A stretch of DNA of 64,000 bases, taken from NCBI RefSeq assembly GCF_000757425.2, contig NZ_JPKR02000004.1:62001-126000 (forward strand). Direction: 5' to 3'. This DNA comes from Tatumella morbirosei (GTDB lineage Bacteria > Pseudomonadota > Gammaproteobacteria > Enterobacterales > Enterobacteriaceae). Position 1 is the stretch's first letter. Each line of letters starts with the position of its first letter. A program made the translations under genes and the position numbers. The notes beneath the pieces are model-generated. The model was not told the origin of the DNA. It did no database searches and saw only the letters and a list, made by a program, of their open reading frames with translations. Positions 25,743 to 35,370 of the stretch are shown piece after piece.

Positions 25743-25971
25743 AGGTCACCACTTCCATCGCTTCCAGACACAAGGTCTGGCAGGCCAGTCGTCGTTGTCC
25801 GTTAATCATTACCCGGCACTCCTGGCAGATACCCATGCCGCATACCGGGGCGCGCCGGTGACCACTGACTGAGGTACGGCTGCAGTGATCCCCTGCCATA
25901 CTCAGTGCGGCAGCGACCGTCGCACCGTCTGCCAGGCTGACCGGCTGACCGTCAATGAATAGCTGTGGCAT
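25735..25971 (-). CDS. 2Fe-2S ferredoxin-like subunit of D-hydroxyproline dehydrogenase (HcnA-like)
   Basis: A 78-residue protein with the plant-type 2Fe-2S cysteine pattern seen as CGMGICQEC and a later Cys in RLACQT. It is the small electron-transfer subunit of HcnABC-type amino acid dehydrogenases. Overlaps of 20 and 8 bases with the flanking subunit genes show tight translational coupling and equal expression of the three subunits. Confidence 0.85.
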   Translation of the reverse strand: MPQLFIDGQPVSLADGATVAAALSMAGDHCSRTSVSGHRRAPVCGMGICQECRVMINGQRRLACQTLCLEAMEVVTYE

Positions 25972-27076
25972 AAGCTTCTCCGTGAACTAAAAACCGGTCA
26001 GGCAGAAAATCGTCTCCTGACAGTGGCGGCGGGGTATTCAGTATCGCCGCGGTGAGTAAATCTGCGGTGGCTGTGGCGGTGGTGACTCCCAGACCTTCAT
26101 GGCCGACGGCCAGCCAGAGTCCCGGACGACGGGGGTGTCGGCCAATCAGCGGCAGACCATCCGGGGAAGCCGCACGGAAACCCGTCCATGCACGGACGGC
26201 ATTGAGCTGTCTGAGTGCTGGTGCATATTCACAGGCACGGCGTAGCATTTTGCTCAGCATCCAGCTTTCCACCTGTGGGTCGGTGGTATCAAACTGCCGT
26301 GTTGAACCGATCAGTAACTGGCCGGTAGGGCGCGGCTGAATATTGCAGGCGGTGGAAGGGCCGATAGCATTGTGCGCGCTGGTGACATACCCGAGCTCGA
26401 CCAGAGTACGGCGGGCAATACCGGGATAACGGTCGGTAATCAGCAGATGGCCTTTTTTGGGGACCACCGGGATTTCCGGCAGCAGATCCGGGGCCTGCAC
26501 TCCATTGGCCAGCAAAATATGCGTGGCACTGAAACGACGGCCATCACGGCAGACGACCCGGGGTTCTTCGATAGCGGTGACTTCGGCGGTCACCCGGCGG
26601 ATTCCCTGATGATTTAACATCCAGTCAGCCACGACCGGCGCATAAAGAATGCCGTCACTGCTTATTTCCAGTCCGCCGGTCAGTCCTTCACGAATCAGGG
26701 GTTCGGCCTCAGTCATCTGCTGACCACTCAGCAGACGGCAGGGAATCCCCTGCTGTTGCAGGATGGCTGCTTTCTTTTCGGCAACCGCCATCTCTTCATC
26801 ACTGGCTGCCATCCAGAGTGTGCCATTCTGTTTCCAGGCCGCACCCGCCGGAAGCTGATGGCTTAACTCCCGCCAGCGTTGCAGTGAGTAACCGGTAATC
26901 GACAGTTCTGCCGGGTTGTCATCAAGGATCAGCAGATGTCCCATGCCGGAGGCGGTGGCAGCCGGGAACCCGGCATCCAGCACCACCACCGATAAACCCT
27001 GTGATGCCAGTTGCCAGGCGCAACATGCGCCGACAATCCCGCCGCCAATGACAATCACATCGGCAGTGTCTGACAT
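25952..27076 (-). CDS. D-hydroxyproline dehydrogenase, FAD oxidase subunit (HcnC/DadA-like)
   Basis: A 374-residue DAO-family flavoprotein. The FAD motif is VIGGGIVGACCAWQLA at the start, and the C-terminal DGLPLIGRHPRRPGLWLAVGHEGLG is typical of the family (core GHEGLGVTTA). This subunit is expected to hold the substrate site that oxidises the D-imino acid. Its ATG overlaps the epimerase stop by one base. It forms a complex with the products of the next two genes, probably on the inner face of the membrane. Confidence 0.87.
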   Translation of the reverse strand: MSDTADVIVIGGGIVGACCAWQLASQGLSVVVLDAGFPAATASGMGHLLILDDNPAELSITGYSLQRWRELSHQLPAGAAWKQNGTLWMAASDEEMAVAEKKAAILQQQGIPCRLLSGQQMTEAEPLIREGLTGGLEISSDGILYAPVVADWMLNHQGIRRVTAEVTAIEEPRVVCRDGRRFSATHILLANGVQAPDLLPEIPVVPKKGHLLITDRYPGIARRTLVELGYVTSAHNAIGPSTACNIQPRPTGQLLIGSTRQFDTTDPQVESWMLSKMLRRACEYAPALRQLNAVRAWTGFRAASPDGLPLIGRHPRRPGLWLAVGHEGLGVTTATATADLLTAAILNTPPPLSGDDFLPDRFLVHGEAYATAIH

Positions 27077-28005
27077 CAGACGATCCCCCAGGCAAACGGG
27101 TCGTTATCATCAATCAACAGGGTGGTGTCGCCACAGATATGGGCAGTACCACGCAGTGTCGGGATAATTTTATCTCCCTCAGGTTGGTAACTGGCAATAA
27201 AACGGCTGCCGATCACGCTGGCCTGGCACCACTCTTCACCGGCAGCCAGTTTGCCATCGGCCGCCAGGCAGGCCAGTTTGGCGCTGGTACCGGTACCGCA
27301 GGGAGAACGGTCCCATTGTCCGCCAGGACATAACACAAAGCTGCGGCTGTCGGCTTCAGGGTCGGCGGCGAACAGTTCGATATGGTCGATAATGCCCTGC
27401 TGATCGCCAAAGATCCCCTGCTGCTGTAACTCCTGTTGCACCTGCAATGAATAGCGGGTCAGTGCCGGAATATTTTGCGGAGTCACTTCTAATCCGTGAT
27501 CATTGATCAGGAAAAACCAGTTTCCTCCCCAGGAGATATCGCCGGTAACTTCGCCCAGAGTCTCGCTGTGCAACGTGACCGCTTTACGATATCGCCACGA
27601 GGGGACATTACGCACGCTGACGCTGAGGTCATCGTGCAGAGTCGCAGTGACATTACCGACCGGAGTTTCAATGATATGTTCTCCCGGGGTGATGCGTCCC
27701 ATATAGGCCAGCGAGCGCACCAGCCCGATAGTGCCATGACCACACATCCCGAGGTATCCGGTATTATTGAAGAAAATGACGCCGGCAGCGGCGGCCGGAT
27801 CGACCGGTTCGCACAGCAGTGCCCCCACCAGTACATCGTTACCACGAGGCTCCAGCATGCAGGTCCGGCGGTAGTGGTCAAATTCGCCGGACAGACGGTC
27901 GCGTCTTTCGGCCATTGTGCCTTGTCCCAGGTCCGGAAAACCGGCCGTGACTAAGCGGGTGGGTTCGCCCCCGGTATGTGAATCAATAATCGCTATCTTC
28001 TGCAT
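27076..28005 (-). CDS. 4-hydroxyproline 2-epimerase (proline racemase family)
   Basis: A 309-residue cofactor-free epimerase interconverting trans-4-hydroxy-L-proline and cis-4-hydroxy-D-proline. Both catalytic cysteines are present: Cys88 in MCGHGTIG and a second in [10 protein letters not shown] near residue 236. The second would be Thr in trans-3-hydroxyproline dehydratases of the same family, so an epimerase is favoured. The start is set at the ATG at 28005 ([15 protein letters not shown]), where the family homology begins, rather than the frame start ten codons earlier. It is the second gene of the operon. Confidence 0.9.
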   Translation of the reverse strand: MQKIAIIDSHTGGEPTRLVTAGFPDLGQGTMAERRDRLSGEFDHYRRTCMLEPRGNDVLVGALLCEPVDPAAAAGVIFFNNTGYLGMCGHGTIGLVRSLAYMGRITPGEHIIETPVGNVTATLHDDLSVSVRNVPSWRYRKAVTLHSETLGEVTGDISWGGNWFFLINDHGLEVTPQNIPALTRYSLQVQQELQQQGIFGDQQGIIDHIELFAADPEADSRSFVLCPGGQWDRSPCGTGTSAKLACLAADGKLAAGEEWCQASVIGSRFIASYQPEGDKIIPTLRGTAHICGDTTLLIDDNDPFAWGIV

Positions 28006-28082
28006 ATCTTCCCCGAAATTCTGATTAACGAGCAAACATTGTTCGCGAAGGCGGAGCTGTCAGTGGCCACCCTCGTTGTGGC

Positions 28083-29714
28083 TTAATGTGTCTGACGGTA
28101 GGCGGGCTGCACCTGACGTGGTGAGTGACGTGATGCTGCGGGGATATCTTCTTCGGTATCTTCGTCACTAAAATCAACCAGTGCCGCAGGTAAGGCCACC
28201 GCTGCACCCCAGTAGTAGATCACCAGTGCCACCACGGCGACCACCAGAGTATCCAGCGGATGAGAGATATAACCGTGACCGCCAAAGCCACCAGCCCAGG
28301 AAACCAGCATCATCAGGGCGTAAAAAGCGATCAGCCATGATGAGGAGATGACCTGTTGTTTCATGGGGATTTTACGGGTTGGAGCAAAGCGTGCGCAGGC
28401 GACATAAATAACGAACATCACAATCTGTAAGCCAAGCAGCCAGGATATAGTGCTCCAGCCAGACCAGTAGACAATCAGGGAGGCGATAATAAATGACAGA
28501 GGACCCATCACGGCAAAACCACGGACCCGGAAAGGACGGTCAAGGTCAGGGCTGCTTTTGCGTAATGCCGCTACAGTAATCGGTGCCAGTGCGTAGCTCA
28601 GGACCAGTGCGGCAGAGACCACATTTATCAGTGCTTCCCAGGAAGGGAAGGGCAGAGTCCAGAACACTGACAAGGCAAAAGTTAACCACAGTGCTGGGCG
28701 TGGAATACCCGACTTTTTATCTACACGGGAGAAGATACCAAACAGGGTACCGGATTTGGCCCAGGCGTAGACGACGCGTGGGGTGGCATTCATATAGATA
28801 TTACCGCAACCGGTCGGGGAGATAATGGCATCCGCCACCACGAAGTAGCCCAGCCAGGCAATCCCCAGAGCCAGGGTGATATCGCGGTAAGGCAGGGTGA
28901 ATTCTTTACTGATCGCCGCCCAGCCGTGCGCCAGCATTTCGGTCGGAATGCTGCCAACAAAGGCCAGTTGCAGTAACACATAAATGACAGCCGACATTAA
29001 TACGGAAGCAATCATGGCAATCGGGATGGTGCGTTGTGGGTTTTGTACCTCACTGGCCACTGAGATAATCGGGGTCAGACCCAGGTAAGCAAAGATAACG
29101 CCACCCGCCGACACGGCCATTTCCACACCACTCATGCCGAAGGGGGCAAACTGAGCAACATGCAGGTTGGCAGGTTTGAAGAACATAAACAGGCAGCCCA
29201 GCACCAGCAGCGGCACAATAAATTTGAATACACTGATGATGTTATTGGTACGGGCGAAGGTTTTGACGCTGTTGTAGTTAATATAGAAGAAACCGCACAG
29301 CACCACGAACTGGAAAATCCAGCCAGCAATGGTCGGTGCGCCGGAACTGCTGATGGTCAGCCCCGGAAACCAGGCTCCGGCATACTGGCGTGCAGCCACC
29401 ACTTCGATGGCGACCAGACTGGTAAAAGCGATGACGGTGATGGATCCCATCAGATAGCCGAGTAGCGGTCCATGCGAATAGACCGGGTAACTTATAACTC
29501 CGCCGGCGCGCGGGATTGCCGCGCCCAGTTCGCAGAACACGATCCCCAGCAGCAGTACGGCAAAGCCACCAATCAGCCAGGAAAAAATACCTGCCGGACC
29601 GGCGATAGCCGAAACGTGGCTGGCGGCGAACAGCCAGCCAGATCCAAAAATAGCGCCTAAGCCAATAAAAGTCAGGTCGGTCAGCGACAGCTGTTTCTTA
29701 AAATTTCCAGACAT
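28083..29714 (-). CDS. APC-family amino acid permease, probable hydroxyproline/proline uptake
   Basis: A 543-residue membrane protein with about twelve to fourteen hydrophobic segments. The N-terminus LTDLTFIGLGAIFGSGWLFA carries the APC substrate-binding motif (GAIFGSGW), and SEVQNPQRTIP is the conserved cytoplasmic loop. The ATG at 29714 (MSGNFKK) is preferred over an in-frame start 15 codons upstream. The C-terminal tail is acidic then basic. As the first gene of the hydroxyproline operon it probably imports hydroxyproline or related imino acids. Confidence 0.82.
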   Translation of the reverse strand: MSGNFKKQLSLTDLTFIGLGAIFGSGWLFAASHVSAIAGPAGIFSWLIGGFAVLLLGIVFCELGAAIPRAGGVISYPVYSHGPLLGYLMGSITVIAFTSLVAIEVVAARQYAGAWFPGLTISSSGAPTIAGWIFQFVVLCGFFYINYNSVKTFARTNNIISVFKFIVPLLVLGCLFMFFKPANLHVAQFAPFGMSGVEMAVSAGGVIFAYLGLTPIISVASEVQNPQRTIPIAMIASVLMSAVIYVLLQLAFVGSIPTEMLAHGWAAISKEFTLPYRDITLALGIAWLGYFVVADAIISPTGCGNIYMNATPRVVYAWAKSGTLFGIFSRVDKKSGIPRPALWLTFALSVFWTLPFPSWEALINVVSAALVLSYALAPITVAALRKSSPDLDRPFRVRGFAVMGPLSFIIASLIVYWSGWSTISWLLGLQIVMFVIYVACARFAPTRKIPMKQQVISSSWLIAFYALMMLVSWAGGFGGHGYISHPLDTLVVAVVALVIYYWGAAVALPAALVDFSDEDTEEDIPAASRHSPRQVQPAYRQTH

Positions 29715-30369
29715 AAACACCCCACAATGAGTTGCTGCAAGTACGTCTATTTTTAACAACGCATTAACAGTATACTATATTCGATATCTGATCAATCCAG
29801 AGCATTTTGCATGCCAGTTTTTAAGTTATTGATTTATATAAGTGCGTGGTGGTGGGGTGATCACCGGTAGTGCACATTTGAGATGCAGGACACAGATTTG
29901 GTGCAAAAAATAACGGAGAGGTAGCATCAAAACGATTCCTGCGGTCATTGGAGAAACGGGCCAGGGTACATGTGTTCACAGGACGGACTTAAGATTTCTG
30001 GCTGACTGAGGTCGGATTGTTGTCAGAAGCCTGAAGTCGCGGATTATCCTGGTGAGGTTGTCAGCGGGTTTCAGGCAATTGAGATACTGGGTTTTCGCAA
30101 GACAGGATGCTTTGTCATACAGGTAGGTAGTTTCCCGTAGAATCCTTATTCAGATTTGCCCCCGCGACCTCAGACAGCCGGACAAGAAAAATCAGGTAAT
30201 ACATCGTAACGTTATGAAATAGTGCACTATACTGCTCTTTGCTTAGCTGTTTTTAGTCATGGCTCCGGAGAGTGGAATGACCTTTGACGAGGAAAAATGA
30301 CTGAATCAGAGTTTTAACTATTTATCTTATTGATAAATATTGGATTATTATCTATCAGGAACAGCGGAA
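29715..30369. promoter_or_regulatory. Divergent promoter region of the hydroxyproline and ytcA-mdtNOP operons
   Basis: These 655 bp contain no convincing gene. The palindrome AGTATACT (29769-29776), about 55 bases before the permease start, resembles operators of FCD-type GntR regulators and is a candidate control site for the hydroxyproline operon. A perfect 12-bp palindrome ATAGTGCACTAT lies at 30219-30230 next to a TATACT hexamer and may be an operator/-10 region for ytcA. The middle part has no recognisable structure. Confidence 0.45.
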
Positions 30370-30660
30370 ATGATCAGGCAAGTGAAGATGATATGTAAGT
30401 TATGGACAAGACCGCTACTGATACCGGTTATCGCTTCTGTACTTTCTGGCTGTGCATTATCGCCGTCGGTCCCTGTATTAGGCGCGGCATTTCCTGGCTG
30501 GCTGTTTTGTCTTATCGGTGCGGCTTTGTTGCTAGGGTTGTTTCATTGGCTGGTGGCCCGCAAGCAGTGGCAGGAGTCACTGTCGCCACTGATCATTAGT
30601 TATCCGGGGCTGCTGTTCTTATTTGCAGTCATACTATGGTTTATTTTGTTTGCGAACTAA
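30370..30660 (+). CDS. ytcA: YtcA family lipoprotein
   Basis: A 96-residue protein with a type II signal ending at the lipobox VLSGC, followed by two hydrophobic segments. SGCALSPSVPVLGAAFPGWLFC closely follows the E. coli YtcA pattern (SGCSLSPAIPVIGAYYPSWFFC, given here only as core SGC-LSP-PV-GA). As in E. coli it is the first gene before mdtNOP. The start is uncertain: ATGs at 30340, 30370 and 30388 are in frame, and 30370 gives a length close to the 91-residue E. coli protein. The function is unknown, probably an accessory to the pump. Confidence 0.85.
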   Translation: MIRQVKMICKLWTRPLLIPVIASVLSGCALSPSVPVLGAAFPGWLFCLIGAALLLGLFHWLVARKQWQESLSPLIISYPGLLFLFAVILWFILFAN

Positions 30661-30664
30661 AACG

Positions 30665-31711
30665 ATGACGACAGATTCCCCGGTTGCGGTAGTACGAAAA
30701 AAATGGCCATTACTGGTGATAATTCTGGCAGTCATCATCGGCCTTATTGTTGTTATATGGCAGATGCAAACCTCGCCGGAAACCAATGATGCGACTGTTT
30801 ATGCTGATACCATCGATGTTGTCCCTCAGGTGAATGGCACCATTATTGATATGCCGGTGCATGATAACCAGCGGGTAAAAAAAGGAGATTTACTCTTCCG
30901 GATTGACCCACGGATGTATCAGGACTCTCTCAATGGCGCGCGAAGCCGGCTGGCGGCCCTGGATGCTCAGATAATGCTGACCCGGCGGACAGTGCAGGCT
31001 CAGGAATACAATGCCCGATCGGTGTCTGCTGCTGTCGCCAGGGCTCAGGCTTTAGTCAGACAAACCACCTCAACCCGTGAGCGACTGGCTCCGCTGGTAC
31101 CTAAAGGTTTTGCTTCACAACAGGATTTAGATGAGGCGGTTACCGCTGAGAAGGCGGCTCGTTCGGAACTGGCGGCGACACAGTTGCAGGCGTTGCAGGC
31201 GGCATCTGCAGTCAGTGGGGTTGATGCTCTGGTCGCTCAGCGTGGTGATATTCTTGCACAAATTGCCATCGCAAAACTTCAGTTGGAACATACCCGTGTC
31301 ACGGCACCTTTTGACGGTATTGTCGTATCACTGACCACCACTGCCGGGCAGTATGTTTCGGCACTCAAACCGGTGTTCACATTAATTAACGATCAGAACT
31401 GGTATGTGGTGGCTAATTTCAGGGAAACAGATTTGGATACTGTTCGTCCCGGCAGGGCTGCCCGGTTAAGAGTAATGACCAATCACCAACGGGTGTTTAC
31501 CGGGGTGGTGGATTCTGTCGGGGCCGGGGTGATGTCCGGGGACGGGACCAGCCTGCCAGGTGGATTACCCTTTATTCAGAAATCAATTAACTGGGTGCAT
31601 GTTTCACAACGTTTTCCGGTGAAAATCCGTGTCGAACATCCTGATCCGGCACTGTTTCGTATTGGTGCGTCAGCGACGGCGGAATTACTGCCGGATTCCG
31701 GGCACCAGTAA
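30665..31711 (+). CDS. mdtN: Membrane fusion protein of the MdtNOP efflux system
   Basis: A 348-residue HlyD/EmrA-type adaptor. One N-terminal membrane segment (residues about 15-33) is followed by the lipoyl half PQVNGTIIDMPVHDNQRVKKGD, a coiled-coil hairpin of about 110 residues, and the second lipoyl half LEHTRVTAPFDGIVV. It links the inner-membrane FUSC protein to the outer-membrane channel. The ATG at 30665 follows the ytcA stop by four bases, so translation is probably coupled. E. coli MdtN is 343 residues, and mdtNOP has been linked to resistance to puromycin, acriflavine and tetraphenylarsonium. Confidence 0.87.
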   Translation: MTTDSPVAVVRKKWPLLVIILAVIIGLIVVIWQMQTSPETNDATVYADTIDVVPQVNGTIIDMPVHDNQRVKKGDLLFRIDPRMYQDSLNGARSRLAALDAQIMLTRRTVQAQEYNARSVSAAVARAQALVRQTTSTRERLAPLVPKGFASQQDLDEAVTAEKAARSELAATQLQALQAASAVSGVDALVAQRGDILAQIAIAKLQLEHTRVTAPFDGIVVSLTTTAGQYVSALKPVFTLINDQNWYVVANFRETDLDTVRPGRAARLRVMTNHQRVFTGVVDSVGAGVMSGDGTSLPGGLPFIQKSINWVHVSQRFPVKIRVEHPDPALFRIGASATAELLPDSGHQ

Positions 31712-31721
31712 GGCACCGGCA

Positions 31722-33692
31722 ATGAGAGAATCCTTAGGCAAATTCCTGCAACGGGAGCTTAAGCCCACAACCGGCCGCGGGAGTTATGCGCTACGACTGA
31801 CCCTGACCTGTGGCGTATTGATCCTGTTGTTTATGTCGTTACACATCCCGTTATTGGCAGTCGCTATTATCGTGGCGTTTTATCTCAGTCAGTCAAATGT
31901 AGTAACTATCAGCATGCTGAGTATCGCGTTTTTCCTGTTGCTGAGTGTGGTTATTGGCATCATAGTGCTGATGCTGAAGTTCACCTACGAATACCCGCTG
32001 GTGAGGTTGGTCTGTTCTTCATTATTATTTTTCGCTGCAATGTTTTGCATGCGTATTTTTGGTAAGGCGGGGCTGGCTTTTTTTATTATTGCACTGTCGG
32101 TGATCTTTGCTCAGACCTTTCCCTCGATGACGGGTAACGCCGAACTGCTTATCCGTATGGTTCTCTGGCTGTGGGTGGCGGCGAATACTGCGGTTTTAGT
32201 GACTCTGTTGGTTAATGCCTGCTTTCGTCAGTCTTATCCCGACTATCAGTTCAGGCAACAGCTGGCTAAAGATTTCAGTGACTGTGCCTGGCAGCTCAAT
32301 CGTTACCAGCAGACCACTCAGGCGACGAATCCTGTCGGGGCAACTGATGTGGCAAAACAGTTTTCCAGATTACAGCAACTTTTTAATCTCGCCTGTCGCT
32401 CTTCCGCCGCTTTTCGTCGGCACCAGGAGCGCTGGCATATGACAATGGCTGCCGCGGCTCAGTGTTATTATCTGACGATGTTGATATCTCCCCGGGACCC
32501 GGACCAGAACCGGCAAGCTCTGGCAGCGGAACTGAGTGGCTATCTGCGGCAAATCGCCGCGCTGTGCAGTCGCCCTGACTACCCCGACAGTGAACTACCG
32601 ACAGCCCCCGGGATCCGTGGAGATGATGTGGTTTTACATCAGTTGGCCATGACCTGTACCCGCCTGTCGGCAGGAGAGTCGGTGGAGTTGCCGACATATC
32701 CCGTCGAAAAACCACCGTTAATGGCATCGGATGCCTGGACTAATCCGGTGTATCCACAATTCGCACTGAAAACCCTGCTGGCGACCCTGCTGTGCTATCT
32801 GTTTTATACGGCCACCGACTGGGAGGGAATTCACACCATTATGCTGAGTTGTGTGATTGTGGCACAGCCAGGACTGGGAGCCACGATGCAAAAAACCTGG
32901 TTAAGAATTGCAGGGGCATTACTGGCGACCCTTCTGGCTCTGGGGCTGATGATTATTGTTCAGCCGAATCTTGCTTCAGTCACTGGATTGCTGGTCATGG
33001 TGTTGCCCGTGATGGCGTTATCCGGATGGATTGCCGGTGGGTCGGAAAGAATTGCTTATGCCGGCATACAAATTGCCTTCACCTTTGCTTTAGCCTTTCT
33101 CGACTGGTTTGGGCCGTTGTATAACCTGACTGAACTGCGGGACCGGGTGATTGGTATTTTGTTAGGGGTACTGGTGTCTTCAGTCATCCATGTATATCTT
33201 TGGCCGGAAAGCGAAGCCATGAAACTAAAACAACAACTCAGTCAGTTATTTCGTCGGCTTGCTGAAGAGATGGCGGAGGATAAAGCATTTCATCAGCGTC
33301 AGTGGGGGCCGTTTTATCAGTCTCTGCTGGCGACAGAAAATTTATTGAATCGTGTTTCTGCTGAGCCGGTTTCGGCACGGGCCTATCCGTACCCCGAACT
33401 CAGGGAGTGGCCGGTGGAAAAAAGTTTTGCCGGGGCGCAGGAAATTATGCGGCTCTGTGAAGGCTATCGGTTGTACAGCCATGATTCGCCAGATTTTTTA
33501 CGCCAGTGTGCGCCAGTATTAAAAAAATATGCTGCGCAGATTGAGCAGGCGACAGATAAGAGTTACCCGAAGTTACCTGCGGCAGACGGTAACCCCTATA
33601 GTCAGCCATTAGCCCTGGCCATTCGTGCATTACCGGTATGGGGAGGGAACAGTCACCATCGCGTCCCGATGGGTGGGACAATCAAACCATGA
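31722..33692 (+). CDS. mdtO: FUSC-family inner membrane component MdtO
   Basis: A 656-residue protein of the fusaric-acid-resistance/AaeB type. Two blocks of hydrophobic segments (about residues 25-170 and 350-500) flank a large soluble region, and a second soluble domain ends the protein. The ATG at 31722 follows mdtN after ten bases, with AAGG upstream; the frame is open further left inside mdtN. The second block contains LLCYLFYTATDWEGIHTIMLS. The pump substrate is not visible in sequence. Confidence 0.85.
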   Translation: MRESLGKFLQRELKPTTGRGSYALRLTLTCGVLILLFMSLHIPLLAVAIIVAFYLSQSNVVTISMLSIAFFLLLSVVIGIIVLMLKFTYEYPLVRLVCSSLLFFAAMFCMRIFGKAGLAFFIIALSVIFAQTFPSMTGNAELLIRMVLWLWVAANTAVLVTLLVNACFRQSYPDYQFRQQLAKDFSDCAWQLNRYQQTTQATNPVGATDVAKQFSRLQQLFNLACRSSAAFRRHQERWHMTMAAAAQCYYLTMLISPRDPDQNRQALAAELSGYLRQIAALCSRPDYPDSELPTAPGIRGDDVVLHQLAMTCTRLSAGESVELPTYPVEKPPLMASDAWTNPVYPQFALKTLLATLLCYLFYTATDWEGIHTIMLSCVIVAQPGLGATMQKTWLRIAGALLATLLALGLMIIVQPNLASVTGLLVMVLPVMALSGWIAGGSERIAYAGIQIAFTFALAFLDWFGPLYNLTELRDRVIGILLGVLVSSVIHVYLWPESEAMKLKQQLSQLFRRLAEEMAEDKAFHQRQWGPFYQSLLATENLLNRVSAEPVSARAYPYPELREWPVEKSFAGAQEIMRLCEGYRLYSHDSPDFLRQCAPVLKKYAAQIEQATDKSYPKLPAADGNPYSQPLALAIRALPVWGGNSHHRVPMGGTIKP

Positions 33693-35164
33693 CACTGATT
33701 CTTCGGTTATCACGCATTGTCCGGTTAGCAGCCCTGAGCTGCGCCGGGCTGTTGTTACTGAATGGCTGTTCATTCTTTCGCCATGACCCGGGGGAAGTAG
33801 CCATCATTAATCCACAGCAGGCAGAATTATCGTCAGTTATCCATCTGGCTGACAGCGGCTGGCCGCAGAGCAGTTGGTGGGAAAAATACCATGACCCACA
33901 ACTGAATATGTTGATCCGCGAAGCGTTGCAAAATTCTCCCACAGTGCAGGCGGCCCGGTTGCAGGTTGCTCAGTCACAGGCGAATATCGATCTGGCACAT
34001 TCTGTCTCTGGATTGCAGGCCACGGCGGTGGCCGCTCAGAACCGGCTACGTACCAGCCAGCGCTCATTTACCTGGCCTTATTCATTCTCATTACCGGAAA
34101 ACAAGTCTGGTCCGTGGTATACACTGAATACGGTTGGGGTCGGCGCATCGATGAACGTTGACTTATGGGGGGAAGATAAAGCCCGGGTCGCGGCGGCGAT
34201 TGGCGAAAAGAATGCCCGGCTTGCGGAAACTGCAGCGACGGAGCAGGCTGTCGCTGCCAATATTGCTCAGCTCTATTTTTCGATGCAGACCAGCTGGCAA
34301 CGTATTGCCCTGCTAAAACAGCAGGAAGCGATTAGTCGTTTTTCGGTTGAGGCGCATCAGGAACGGGTCGCGCGCGGGCTTGAGGATGATGTGGCATTAG
34401 CCAGCGCTCACAGTGAATTGCTGTCTGCACAACAGCAATTGTTGAGTGCTGAAACGGATTTAGCCTCAGCACGGGAGACATTGCGGGCATTAATGGGAGC
34501 CGGTTCGGGGTCGGCAAGTTTAGCGTCTCTTCATCCCCGCCCCTGGCCTCTGCATCAACAGGGATTGCCGCGGGAATTATCGTATCAGCTATTGTCCAGA
34601 CGTCCCGATCTGCAGGCATTACGAGGATATGTCCTGGCCTCACTCAGCAGAGTGGATGCGGCAAAAATGGCTTTCTATCCACATTTCGATATTAAGGCGT
34701 TCTGGGGTTACAACGCCCTGAGTGTCGGAGACCTGTTTAAATACTCTTTCCAGCAAATTAATATTTTGCCGGGATTGTATCTGCCGTTATTCAATGGCGG
34801 GGCGCTCAATGCTCATCTGCAGTCGGCCCGCACCGCCAGCAATGTCCTGATAAAACAGTATAACCAGGCAGTATTAGATGCCGTCCGTGATGTGGCTGTC
34901 AGTTCACAACAGCTCGATTCGTTGAATCAACAACTGTCGATGCAGCAACAAAAAGTGGCGGCAGCTCAGGTGGGGGCTGATAGTGCACAAGCCCATTACC
35001 GGCGAGGTCTGCTCAGCCTGTATGCCAGCCGGGAAGCACAGCGTACGGCTCTGAGCCAACAGTTGCTATTCACCGATATGCGCATGCAGCAAATGACTAC
35101 CGATATTAGTCTGATCCAGGCGTTAGGTGGCGGCTATCAGAGCCCGCTACAGCCGCTGCATTAA
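33689..35164 (+). CDS. mdtP: Outer membrane efflux lipoprotein MdtP (TolC/NodT family)
   Basis: A 491-residue outer-membrane factor. A lipoprotein signal ends at LLNGC (residue about 27). Two OEP domains follow, with the family phrase WWEKYHDPQLNMLIREAL near the N-terminus and the second half beginning near SRRPDLQALRGYVLAS (core RRPDLQ). Its ATG overlaps the mdtO stop (ATGA). With MdtN and MdtO it makes a complete trans-envelope pump. E. coli MdtP is 488 residues. Confidence 0.88.
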   Translation: MTLILRLSRIVRLAALSCAGLLLLNGCSFFRHDPGEVAIINPQQAELSSVIHLADSGWPQSSWWEKYHDPQLNMLIREALQNSPTVQAARLQVAQSQANIDLAHSVSGLQATAVAAQNRLRTSQRSFTWPYSFSLPENKSGPWYTLNTVGVGASMNVDLWGEDKARVAAAIGEKNARLAETAATEQAVAANIAQLYFSMQTSWQRIALLKQQEAISRFSVEAHQERVARGLEDDVALASAHSELLSAQQQLLSAETDLASARETLRALMGAGSGSASLASLHPRPWPLHQQGLPRELSYQLLSRRPDLQALRGYVLASLSRVDAAKMAFYPHFDIKAFWGYNALSVGDLFKYSFQQINILPGLYLPLFNGGALNAHLQSARTASNVLIKQYNQAVLDAVRDVAVSSQQLDSLNQQLSMQQQKVAAAQVGADSAQAHYRRGLLSLYASREAQRTALSQQLLFTDMRMQQMTTDISLIQALGGGYQSPLQPLH

Positions 35165-35370
35165 GGCTATGGTGACCGGAGATTCCAGGTATCGGGATTG
35201 GATGAACAGACGCAGACATCTATGCCCCGTAAGGTTGCACGAACCAGACTATTGTCCGCAGGCAGTTGTTACCCACGACAGGGTAGTCCCCTCAGTTCTG
35301 GTGTCTGCTGTTATACTTACCCCTTTAAGACGCCGGTATACTGCCGGCAGCAGAAATGAGGTAGCAGGTA

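Noticed and set aside
27076-28005. trans-3-hydroxyproline dehydratase as the identity of the proline-racemase-family gene
   Set aside because: Those enzymes have Thr in place of the second catalytic Cys; here RSPCGTGTS keeps the Cys, so an epimerase fits better.
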